DNA of 64,000 nt from Mesorhabditis belari (lineage: Eukaryota > Nematoda > Chromadorea > Rhabditida > Rhabditidae): assembly GCA_958450365.1 (NCBI GenBank), contig CAUEEP010000862.1, positions 248,001 to 312,000 of the forward strand. Direction: 5' to 3'. Of the stretch, positions 1 through 8,945 are shown in pieces. Within the stretch, counting starts at the first letter, position 1, and each line of letters starts with the position of its first letter. The position numbers and the translations under genes were made by a program. The notes under the pieces were generated by a model. That model worked only from the letters and a program-made list of their open reading frames with translations. It did no database searches and was not told where the DNA came from.

Positions 1-1158
1 CTGTAATGAGACATGAAGTCGAGACTACAGTACTTTAAATGGAAAATTTTCCAATTAGGAAAATGAGTGTTTTAAAAATTTCCCTTTCGGGGAGTTTAGT
101 TTGAAGAATGCTGAAGCTTTGAAAAGTTTAATTTCGACGTGGTGATCAAATTCCAAAACGTCAAATTGAAATTTCCGACGAAAATCAAGACTTACAATAA
201 AATCAAAATTTGTGATAAGAAATTCTATCTAAAAATGAATTTCAAATGTTTTAAAGTCTTATTTTCAATATTTAGACAACAAATTAAAGCCATCGGTCGG
301 CTCAACGGACAGCCAAGAGTCGATGACCGACCCCGTCCTCCCAAAGGCTTATTCCCCTCCGATCGCCCCAATTCTTACCCCGACCACCGCCGATATCTCA
401 TCGTTGATCATGAGGTGATTAAAAAATTCCATTTATTCACACAATCACGATTATCTATCAGAAGTAGCTAAATTTGAAAGAAAGCGAGACAAACAATAGT
501 TTGGTTAAATGTTCTATGAATCAAATTCCCCAAAAACTTTTTTCTTTAGCACCGCGACAACCATCCCCTCAACACTTCCAATTCAAGAAATCTCAAAAAC
601 GACTTCAATGTTGGACCCGCTTCTTTTGCCATTAGCTGCACCAATTGAACCGATCACAACAATGTCAAGTAGTGAGTTTTTGGACCTTCAGAGATTTCCA
701 ACCTATTTACCTTGTGCATTAACTTGATCTCAATAAATCAGTTTTGTTACAATCACTTTTTCAGTTCTGCCAACGAGCCCAGTAACCACACCAACTTTTG
801 GTTTCTCAGATACATTAGGTAACTTTTTGATCTTTCAAAACTATTCCCAATCCTCCCCATTTCAGCCATGCTCTCCTCATTGTCTCTCCCCTTGACTTCA
901 CCCAATTCGACGACAAATTCCTCATTCCAATTCCCCCAAATGCTTTCCAATGAGCAACTCCTTCAACAAATCCTTCTTAGCTATCAATTCTTGGCACAAG
1001 AAACGATTGGGAATTCGGAGAAACACGGCGGAATTGATGGAAAGGTAAGGATCACTAGAAACATTTTTGATATCACAAAAAACTCATTTCAAACTTTGCA
1101 GGCTGCCATCCGCGAAGCCAACAACAAGAACTCGATCATCGACATTTGTTCGGTTTAG
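1..1158 (+). CDS. 3' part of an unidentified Ser/Thr/Pro-rich protein gene (5'-partial)
   Basis: Five exons join in one frame with consistent phases: 276-414, 550-668, 765-818, 866-1044 and 1102-1158, ending at TAG 1156-1158. Acceptors are TTTAG, TTTAG, TTCAG, TTCAG and TGCAG. The first visible exon starts in mid-codon, so the gene begins upstream of the window. No further exon is evident in 1-275. The visible product is about 182 residues. The first two thirds are low complexity, rich in Ser, Thr, Pro, Ile and Leu, and probably disordered. The C-terminal part has a short helical stretch (SNEQLLQQILLSYQFLAQE) and ends IIDICSV. I see no transmembrane span or known domain in this part. I do not recognise the family. 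Confidence 0.6.
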
Positions 1159-2107
1159 ATTTGTGTCAATTCTTGAAACTTGTATATTTTTATCGTTTTA
1201 CGGACTGCTTGTTCTTTCAATGAAACTTTTTGACTCATTTACCTTTCAAAAACCCTTTCAACTGAGACTGAACTTTGAGCTACCTCGAGCAGTAACCAAT
1301 CATTTGAACATTTTAAACCATTTTCGAATTATCGTTTGTTCCAAAGTTTGTTTCATTTTTAAGAATTCAGTCTCAATCCAATTCGTTTTGTTACCCACTT
1401 TTTAGTTATCATTTCAGTTATCATTTCGTGGTCAAATTTGTGATTCCCCCCAATTAAGTCTCTCTTTCTTTCAAAGAAAACGAATCGAATCTCGACTACT
1501 TGTATAAAATGTGGATAAAATGTTTCGGTTTCAAAAGAAATACGCTTAAGAAAACGCTTTCCAATTGATTTAGGTAGTCTTTTAACGAACAGAAGAAATT
1601 CGAATACTTCAAAACCCCTTGCTAAATCTAGAAAAGCCCGTACAGACGGACGGACGGACACTGCTTTTATATATAGTAGATGTCATTGTAATATCTTCTA
1701 CTGAATATCTTTGTCATGTTCTGATATTCAGAAGTGCTTGCTAATTGCTAATTGTAAAAGAAGTAGAACTGTTTGAACAGCAATCCTTTCTTACTGTCTA
1801 GTAGGGCTAATGAATAGAAAAGTTTGCTCTCAAAAATTACTATGATTTTGTCAACTAGCTGGGATGTCAGATATCAAGGTATGTCATTCACCAATCCTAG
1901 TTATAGAATCACTAAAAAGTTTGGTGTTCTGTGCGATATTAAAAGGATCCGTAGATCCAAAAAACGGTTTACGGTAGGGTTTACTCTCTGTCTAATCTAA
2001 TATTAAGATTCTCCAGAATCAGAATCATTGCTTCTTTCCGCATTGCTTTTTTCAGCTTTCATAAAAATATTCTTTATTCTGCCAATGACTATTATTCACT
2101 GGTCGGC
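1159..2107. other. Intergenic region, no gene seen
   Basis: Separates the 3' end of the upstream plus-strand gene from the 3' end of the proline-rich minus-strand gene, so it is a convergent intergenic spacer. It contains the short GACGGACGGACG run followed by CTTTTATATATAG near 1645-1678, and a small hairpin around 1700-1732. A minus-strand AATAAA (plus TTTATT at 2073-2078) lies about 30 bp past the stop codon of the next gene and is its probable poly(A) signal. No exon with coherent splice signals was found. Confidence 0.5.
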
Positions 2108-3276
2108 TTAACCGCTTTTTGGTGTACTGTATTGTGGAAGTGGTGGGCCTGGTGGAAGGGTTTGACCGGGTTTCGCGGTTGGCAAGGGTGAACCGCCGCC
2201 GTAGTTCTTCGTAGTTTTTGGTGGCTGAAATGAGGCCCTTTATAAGAAAATTTGCCTATTACTATATAAGAACAAAATCCATTTAAAAGTCACTCTTGTT
2301 TGCTAAGTTTTTCACTAGGTAAAGGCTTAAAACTCACCCCAACTGGTCCTTTGCTTGTTGGTGGTGGGGTTTGCTGAAATTTTAAAGTTTTTAGATCAAA
2401 ATCTTTTAGGATCAGAATTAGCCATCAGGTCATAGATTGAACATAATTTCTACTGGTCTAGACACTTACTGGTGGTCCAGGCTTCGGTGTACTGTATGGT
2501 GGAAGCGGTGATCCTGGTGGAAGAGTCTGACCGGGCTTGGCGGTTGGCTGCGGAGAGTAGTTGTAGTTCTTCGTCGTTCTAAACATCTTCATTAAGCTTG
2601 GATTTTGCTATCCAGTTGCTATATTCCCATATTCCTATATTTAGACTTTAAATGAATTTGTGGTTGCGGATCTGCACTAAAATTATAGGTTTAGAATCAA
2701 GCAAAATGGAAAGAATGAAGCTTGAACTATAGTCAGTAGTGGAACATATTGAGTACTTGATTTCGGCGATATGCACAGGTAATAAAAATATTTTTTTACT
2801 AGATTCCCCGCTACTTCGCACAATATTATCAGTCTCTTTGAACTCACCACCTTGTTTAGATTGGAACTGACGTTTGGAAAATTAAAATCCAAGCAGATCG
2901 ATCGCTTATTTTACCAAAGCACAACTATATTCTATGTTTTAATATTGGCTTTTAGAAAAGATGCGGATACTTCGTACTACTGAGAAAAAGCACGGCAAAT
3001 GATGAATGAAAATTTTAAATTAGCATACAAAAAAATTTACAGAACTACGGCAGCCTTTTTAAAGCGGACGCTTTAGAAAGTGCATCAATCAATCAAGGCG
3101 CTTTAGAAAGCGCATCGGAACATACTCTACTCCTAGATCTAATGGCTGAATTAACTTTAAATAAATGAGAAAAATGATATTCAGGGGTTTTGAAAAAATT
3201 AGGAGAAAAATCATATAAAAACTCACACAGCCAAGGCGACAACGAGGAGAGCCGAGCAAGCGATGAGATGACGCAT
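2108..3276 (-). CDS. Small secreted proline-rich protein with an internal duplication
   Basis: Four exons on the minus strand: 3227-3276, 2470-2578, 2338-2373 and 2108-2224, giving 103 residues and a TAA stop. All phases agree (2, 0, 0). Exon 1 encodes a signal peptide, MRHLIACSALLVVALAV, and ends GT|A inside the valine codon. The mature chain carries two copies of a module: TTKNY, then PTAKPGQTLPPG, then PLPxYSTPK. One copy is in exon 2 and one in exon 4. They are linked by a short Pro-rich exon (QTPPPTSKGPVG). There are no cysteines after the signal peptide. The start ATG lies about 57 bp downstream of a TATATAAG box, and an AATAAA follows the stop. The product is probably extracellular or cuticle-associated; the function is unknown. 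The next gene upstream has the same layout. Confidence 0.72.
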
Positions 3277-3332
3277 TGTATCCCTTTCAAATAACCCCAA
3301 GTGGAGGACGATTTCCTAAGTTTCGACCCTTT

Positions 3333-3340
3333 CTTATATA
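3333..3340 (-). promoter_or_regulatory. TATA box of the proline-rich gene at 2108-3276
   Basis: The minus strand reads TATATAAG about 57 bp upstream of the ATG at 3276. This is a normal distance for a TATA box with a 25-30 nt 5' UTR. No other TATA-like element is near. Confidence 0.5.
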
Positions 3341-3620
3341 CCCAACTTGATTTCAATCTTTATTCAACAATTTCTAGTAAAAAAAATTGTTGAATTAGCT
3401 GTCTATCAGAAAAAATCCAGCAAAAACTGACCATTTGCGAACGATTTTTGCGTGATTCTTGCCCAATTTCGTTAAACAAATGGACGCCCGCTTACAACTA
3501 CGCAAATAGGATTTTCTGTCTGTTAAAGTTTTTGACAATTTAAAAACGGTACAAAATATGTTCAGTGTATGGCTTTTGTGTTCTGATTAAAGTTGCAAGA
3601 TAGTTACATTTGATAAATAT

Positions 3621-3626
3621 TTTATT
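3621..3626 (-). terminator. Poly(A) signal AATAAA of the second proline-rich gene
   Basis: The minus strand reads AATAAA 8 nt after the TAA stop at 3635, typical of the very short 3' UTRs of small nematode secreted-protein genes. Confidence 0.45.
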
Positions 3627-3634
3627 ACAAATTA

Positions 3635-5013
3635 TTATAGAGGAGGTAAGTTGTCGGGCAATGGCATGGCTATCATGTCTTCGTAACTTGGTGGAAGTGG
3701 GGCATTTCCTGAACAACTTTTTTTTGATTGCATAGTGATTCCTCTCACTAAGACGTGCTCCTTTCTTTCAACTACAGCAATTTTGCCTTCAATTTGATTC
3801 TATCTATCTAACTTTGGTCTTTATGCTCACAAAGAACGCCAAGAGATACAAAAAGTAGACAGATTCGATAAAAGCTAGAGACAAGACTACGGTAGTTGCA
3901 AAAGTTAACAAGCTTTAGAAAAAGCATCATTGTAAGGGTTCACTTGTTCATCTCTTAGCACATTCATGGCAAAGTCATTTTTGGCAAAAAAGGTGAAATC
4001 TGTTTTAGGTTTTGTCCTTTATCACTAGAGGTCATGTGCCAGAAGCCGCGCGATTACGTAAACATGCAAATTTTCATGTTTTTGTAATTGCACACCTTCT
4101 GGCACATGGGCCTGGATTTGGGGTCGCACTTGGGCAATTAAACCGAATGAAATATCCAAAAAATAGAGCAGTTTTCTTTAAAAACTGATAACGGATTCAA
4201 ATTCCTCATTCTCGAAAACTCCTCCTTGTGCATTTTCAGCCCAATCGGCCCCATTACCCAAAACAGTGCCAAATCCACGTACGGGCGACCAGTAGGCCGT
4301 ATTGTCACGAATGTGTTAAAAACTCACCAACAATCTCTTCAATTTTTGATGGCAATGGAAGGGGTAGGTTTTCTGAAAATACTTTTCAACTTATTGATCT
4401 TTGAGCTTACCGTCTTCTGGTAACACCCCATTCACCGGTGGAAGTGGCCGGGGTGGGGAAATCTCTAGTAAATCCGGTCCATCATTCATCCATGGAAAAT
4501 CTGGAAAGTTATGAAATTAGTAACAAAGTCTTATAATAGCCAAGTATATCATGAGAAAACGTGGAAAACGTAGTTGTGGATCTAGCAATGGTAGGTTTGG
4601 ATCATGCGTTCCGAATTTAGCCCGACAATTCAAAAGAAGTCAAATCGTAAAATTGATCAACTCCACCAAAATTTCAGATTCTCAATCACCTTGTGGCAAT
4701 TTCGGCAAATTTCCAAATTCATCGGCTGGCGGGAGTGGTGGAAGACCATTTTCGGCAAATCTAGAGAATTTTCGAGTTTCATTTTATTTGCCTGGCAAAG
4801 TCACAAAAGTTTCAAGCCAATTTTTAGTCTTGATTTTCGTGAAAAAATCTGTTATCATTACATTTTGACCGCACTAATATAGTTCGCCCTTATAAATGAT
4901 TTGAATAGTCTGAGTGATTTGAAGCTGAAATCTCATAAAATTTAAGCCAACACTTGCAAAACTTACACAAAAGCTATCAAAAAGTGAGTGACGATGAAGA
5001 AAATTGGATTCAT
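3635..5013 (-). CDS. Second small secreted proline-rich protein (tandem neighbour)
   Basis: Four minus-strand exons: 4967-5013, 4690-4760, 4411-4500 and 3635-3708, giving 93 residues and a TAA stop. Phases 2, 1, 1 all match. Exon 1 encodes a signal peptide (MNPIFFIVTHFLIAFV) and, as in the neighbouring gene, ends GT so that the last signal-peptide valine is split GT|A. The mature protein has repeated short PLPP/LPP blocks separated by acidic and Asn/Asp residues (ENGLPPLPPADEF, PPRPLPPVNG, NAPLPPSYED, PDNLPPL). It has no cysteine. A TATAAAAG box lies about 30 bp upstream of the ATG, and an AATAAA lies 8 bp past the stop codon. Intron 3 has taken in a dispersed repeat (4031-4330) and a family C element. 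The family is unknown. Shared architecture suggests distant paralogy with the 2108-3276 gene, although the mature sequences hardly align. Confidence 0.68.
3793..3894. repeat. Family C palindromic element (degenerate copy)
   Basis: One arm holds TTCTATCTATCTAACTTTGG. The other holds GATACAAAAAGTAGACAGAT and ends in CTACGGTAG. The same arrangement recurs at 33121-33236 and 50547-50675. This copy lies in intron 3 of the second proline-rich gene. Confidence 0.5.
4031..4330. repeat. Dispersed repeat, copy 1, with a leading hairpin
   Basis: Positions 4033-4106 form a hairpin (CATGTGCCAGAAG... paired with CTTCTGGCACATG). About 220 bp follow that recur with roughly 80% identity at 36597-36850, for example AAATAGAGCAG.TTTCTTTAAAAACT and CCAATCGGCC. 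This copy lies in intron 3 of the proline-rich gene. I see no coding capacity and assign no class. Confidence 0.6.
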
Positions 5014-5738
5014 TTTTGAATGAATTCTCAACTTTTCATTGTCTTTTATATGAGAAGCTCGAATTCTTCAATTCAAGGGAACTCCTTTGTTCTATCGAAA
5101 TTTCCCTCTTTCAATGTGAAAAATTTGTTTACGCAGCCCTTTTTTGAGTTCATGAAAGTTGTGGATTTTTCCTAGCATTTTCTTCTGTTTACCGATTCGT
5201 CAAAATTTTTTTGAGTTGTTTGGAGACAATGCTTTTACATTGTTAATCAAGCTTTTGACAACACCTTAGGAACGTTGAAACACCAAGTTTCTAAAGTCAA
5301 ATTGAAGTGTTGAGCTGTTCATAGTACTATATTAGACATTCGAATTGTGATTGAAGTTCGTTCCTCTTAATTTTATACTCCTAAAAGACGCCTATTCTAA
5401 AAAATTACCGGTGCTTCATTCAATTAGTCCAATTTTGGCGTCATTGACTGAATCTTGTGATTTCTTATTGAATGATATCAAAATTTAAGATTGCTGATTG
5501 GACCAAAGTTGACTGCTTGATTACGATAGTTTCCGCAAAATAAGTGTCTTTTAGAAAGTGCGCTCTACCTGTGAGCTTTGAGAATTTTCCAATAAACTAT
5601 TTTGTTCACGGACTAGCTGGAAGGCGAGGGATCACGTTTTCAAAATCTTGATTACTGTTATAGGTGCAAATTTTTGAAACAAATCAAAAGCTATCATTAT
5701 ATTCAAAATGTTTATCGATTTTCTTTTTCCATTTTTGT
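5014..5738. other. Spacer between minus-strand genes, with a degenerate TIR element at about 5385-5560
   Basis: This is the promoter region of the second proline-rich gene and the 3' flank of the MBL-fold gene. Positions about 5385-5560 begin CTAAAAGACGCCTATTCTAA and end AAATAAGTGTCTTTTAGAAA. The same ends and a similar interior recur at about 41508-41678 in egl-8, so this is probably a non-autonomous element. No exon was found. Confidence 0.5.
5043..5050 (-). promoter_or_regulatory. TATA box of the second proline-rich gene
   Basis: The minus strand reads TATAAAAG about 30 bp from the ATG at 5013. This implies a very short 5' UTR or initiation close to the start codon. Confidence 0.45.
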
Positions 5739-8700
5739 TCATATCAAATGTTTTGAGCATCCTGCCTCTTTTCTCATTTGTGGAGTCACGGGAAAAGGCA
5801 TTCCATAAGCTGGTTGGATCCAATCAGCTGAACATACAACCTGGAAAGGGAAAATGAGAAGAAACTTTACCAAAAAAGTGATCAGCTTTTTTGAAAATGA
5901 GGCATTCACTAGAATCTGATCTGGTCCTTTAAACTAAACCACAATCCAATTTAAAACAACTTGATCATCAAGCTTGCAAGTGAGTTTTCCCCTCACGAAC
6001 CATTTTCCTGGATTGCAAAGTGGTCGCTGTACTCGCCACCCACAGAGTTGACGTTCGGTCCAATGGTTCAGCTTCGGCAAAGAGGAGACCTGCGAAGAAA
6101 TTACAGTCGACTGTCTACATAACGATTTGATCGATCTAACGACTCTTACTTACGGTCCCGGCCGAGTGCTTAACAAAATACTTTAAGCCGACTCTCGATA
6201 TAACGATTTCATTTCGCGGTCCCGACACCGTTATATCGAGAGTTGTCTGTATACAATTCATAGACGCAAAATATTATACAATTCTCATATCTTTCAAGAT
6301 TCAAATATCGAACTTCTCCTCATTCAAGTCAAATTTGACGTTTCATTTGATTGATTAAGCTTTTCTTTGGGTTCACTCACCAACAATGGCCACTGTTCCC
6401 ATTGCGGGAACGTTAGCCGCAAAAACGGTAATTGAATCATCTGATGGACCCGGAGTGGGTACGGTATAGATTGAGGATGAGCAAAGATCCATTCGGTAGC
6501 CCTGAACATTAGCTATTTGGCTTCATTACTAACCGATACTGAAGCTAGTAAAAAGTTCAACAGTCAATGTGTTGGTCAATGCTGATTGAGTGCTTGATTC
6601 GGAATCTTGGGATAAGACCCTGCAAGCACCCTAGGCGCATTCTGTGCTCACAAACGCATCCTTTCTGGTGCACCAGCTTTATTTTGGCAACATAGTTGAA
6701 TGTGGTAAGCTAGAACAAAGTTCCCAAAGCACAAAGTACGGTTCCAAAATGCACCCACTTTTCCCGTGTTCCACCTTGTCATGATCGTGTCTCGAGCATG
6801 CCAGCGGCCAACTGTAAAAATTTAGTTTTGACTTTAGCACTAGAATTTCTGTTTTACCAATGATTTGTGCTCTCGGGTAAAGATTGAGATTCCCGGTGAA
6901 TTGCATGTGAGACGAGGTAGCAACCATGAAACGAGCCTCCGCCACACCCCGAGTGGCCAACGCTGAAAGGAGCTGTGAAAGATGTGTTCGAATGACAAGA
7001 ACCTGGTTCGAAATTCAGATTTTATCATCCTTATTTTATTAATTTCCTAGAGAAGCATTTTGGTAGATTTTACTTGAAACACAAACCCTCAACAATCTCG
7101 GGTCCTTGCGCCGGTAGGCCGGTATTTACCAAAACGTTGCAGATTCCATCCTAAAGCTGAGAAATAAATACCCTTGAAAATACTTAAGCAAGTTCAAATG
7201 TTTTCAAGGTTTTTCGTGGTATACTTACGTTATTTTCTATGCAAATACAAAGAATTTACCGGTTCAAAGCATCCAAGAATCTGCTCTAAAGGCTCAAGCA
7301 CTTCTCAAGATGATTAAAACTCAAAGAGAACTTCTTTGGCTTGTAAAATAAGGACATTTTATTCGTTTTTTAAAAGCGAACCTTTTGATCTTTTTATCTG
7401 ATACTGTTTTTTAATACAAACATTCAGATGCAAGTCTCAATATTTTCAACAGTCCTTTTTTTAATTCACCTGTAATAAAATGACGGCTGGTTTCGTTTCC
7501 CAAGAGTTTGGTCCGGCCGATCGAAGAACTGGTGAAGAGAGAAGCGAAAGGGTTATTGGGGATCTCTGAAAGAAAGATCAATTCTTAAAACCTAGGCCCG
7601 TTCAAAACTCAAATTGCATTTTTAGGCTTAGTTTTTTTTGTAAATGTTGCTCTTCTTCAAATTTACAATATTACTTCCGGGCACAACTGCGTAAGTTTAA
7701 AGAATTTTGAGAAAAGAGCAAAAGTTTGAAATTTTTGAAAAGTTTCCATACTTTTGCCCATGGTCGTTTATCCGAATCTTAAACCGTACCATAACACTCA
7801 AATTCGTTTTGAAATATTTCTTCATATGGCTCGATTTCTGTAGGATCACTGGCGATTGTGAGGGCAGACTCATTTGGGGAAGAGCTCGACGGACTGTTTT
7901 GTACTCTAAAAGTATCTTGAAGTTAAAATGTTAAGCCAAAATACTAGTTATTACTAATTCAATACTACTAATTACTACTAATTCAATTTCAGTTTGTTTT
8001 CACACGGTTTCTACCTTGTTTCAAGACGGTCATCGCACTGTTTGAATCTTTGTAGTAGTTGCTTGGGTCAATCGACCGTGTCTAAATTGTTACGTTTCAA
8101 ATCTCTTTTAGGGTTTTTATTTTTGGTTAGTAGAGGTTAGTAGGTTCAGGGAAATTTGAGATATTTTATAGTTACGTAAAATCTAAGTTTCAAATTGTTA
8201 GGCTCGAAACGCCTATGATCGGTTTCAACTCTTCTGGAAAGTACCCATTTTGATTGGGTTCAAAAAAATTTGCTTTGCTTTTGCTTTAAATTTTGCCAAA
8301 AATTTGCTAACAAATTCGCCACCTGTAAATTCGAGTTCGGTGCTATCAATTCGATCAACAGGGCCGTCGTCCCACAACACACAAAATCGTCTCCATCTCG
8401 ATCCTTTTGACAAAAAGCCATCCGACCGCCCGTTTGAATCACACATGGATCGGCTTGACCCTGGAAAGAAACAACTGCTAAAAAATCCAGACATAAGACA
8501 TTTTAATCCCGTTTTAATGTTATTTTGAAGAAAATAATTGATCTTTCTAATGAAACAAACCGTCGTGCAATTGGTGCATTTGTTGATTTTAAACAGAAGT
8601 ACGAAAAGGAACGAAAAGACTTTCTGGACAGCCTAATAAAACCAGCTAGTCTTGATCCAAGCATCGAAAATTGATTTTTGAAATTTCTGGCTTCAAATAA

Positions 8701-8945
8701 ATTGAGTACAGCTTTAAATACACGAAAACAATTTTAAATGGTCCGTCATTTTTTAAAAATTTTAACTTTTCAAGCATTTTTGCCAGTTAATTTTATTTCT
8801 TTTGAAAAACCTGTAAAGTGGGCACGCATTTCATGATATTCAGCGTTGCTCGTTGCCTCAATTGTGTCAATCCATTCTCACAGCCGTCAACAAAGAAATC
8901 TTTTAGAAATAGTAGAAACAAGAGATTGCTGAATATTTCTCGCAT
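5739..8945 (-). CDS. Secreted MBLAC1-type metallo-beta-lactamase-fold protein with degenerate active-site motifs
   Basis: Nine minus-strand exons join in frame: 8811-8945, 8323-8460, 7470-7565, 7087-7150, 6858-6962, 6759-6811, 6381-6501, 6001-6089 and 5739-5840. They give 300 residues and a TGA stop. Residues 1-21 are a signal peptide (MREIFSNLLFLLFLKDFF). Residues 22-91 are cysteine-containing with a CC pair (FCQKDRDGDDFVCCG). From about residue 120 the MBLAC1 pattern is clear: AVILLQDGICNVLVNTGLP, GNLNLYPRAQIIG, SITVFAANVPAMGTVAIVG, then ADWIQPAYGMPF and a C-terminal MRKEAGC. In active relatives these regions carry HxHxDH, PGHT, GDLF and PGHG. Here they read SSHMQFTGN, PGPS, GGLLF and PAYG, so the zinc ligands appear lost. 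A family A element lies in intron 1, a pogo-like element in intron 7 and a family B remnant in intron 6. Weaker points are the exon 6 donor (GTGGGT), the GTTTGT donor of exon 4 and the GTTCGT donor of exon 8. Function is unknown; a binding rather than hydrolytic role is inferred. Confidence 0.68.
6102..6251. mobile_element. Short pogo/Tigger-like inverted-repeat element
   Basis: The right end is CGTTATATCGAGAGTTGTCTGTA. The left end is a degenerate mirror, TACAGTCGACTGTCTACATAACG, and an inner CGACTCTCGATATAACG lies near 6190. Both ends abut TA. It is 150 bp, has no transposase, and sits within intron 7 of the MBL-fold gene. Confidence 0.55.
6638..6674. repeat. Family B element remnant
   Basis: The sequence TGTGCTCACAAACGCATCC followed by TTTCTGGTGCACCA matches one arm of the palindromic elements at 26411-26560 and 49991-50124. 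It lies in intron 6 of the MBL-fold gene. Confidence 0.45.
7944..7990. repeat. Short TACTAATT tandem repeat
   Basis: TTACTAATTCAATACTACTAATTACTACTAATTCAA is an imperfect run of TACTAATT units in intron 2 of the MBL-fold gene. It has no assigned role. Confidence 0.4.
8488..8637. mobile_element. Family A element, right half
   Basis: Shares the internal block ATAATTG..CTTTCTAATGAAACAAACC and the terminus GACTTTCTGGACAGCCTAAT with the other family A copies. The left terminus is missing. It lies in intron 1 of the MBL-fold gene, with its inner edge about 27 bp from the acceptor of exon 2. Confidence 0.65.

Noticed and set aside
7081..7150. Alternative exon 4 of the MBL-fold gene ending at the GTAAAT donor inside it
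   Set aside because: That route needs a different frame (GWNLQRF). The chosen frame reads ICNVLVNTGLPAQGPEIVE, which matches the MBLAC1 family.
7810..7903. Possible extra minus-strand exon in the MBL-fold gene reading SSSSPNESALTIASDPTEIE
   Set aside because: It has an acceptor-like AAAACAG and a donor-like GTACGG. Neighbouring exons are phase 0, and this segment has a stop in that phase, so it cannot join.
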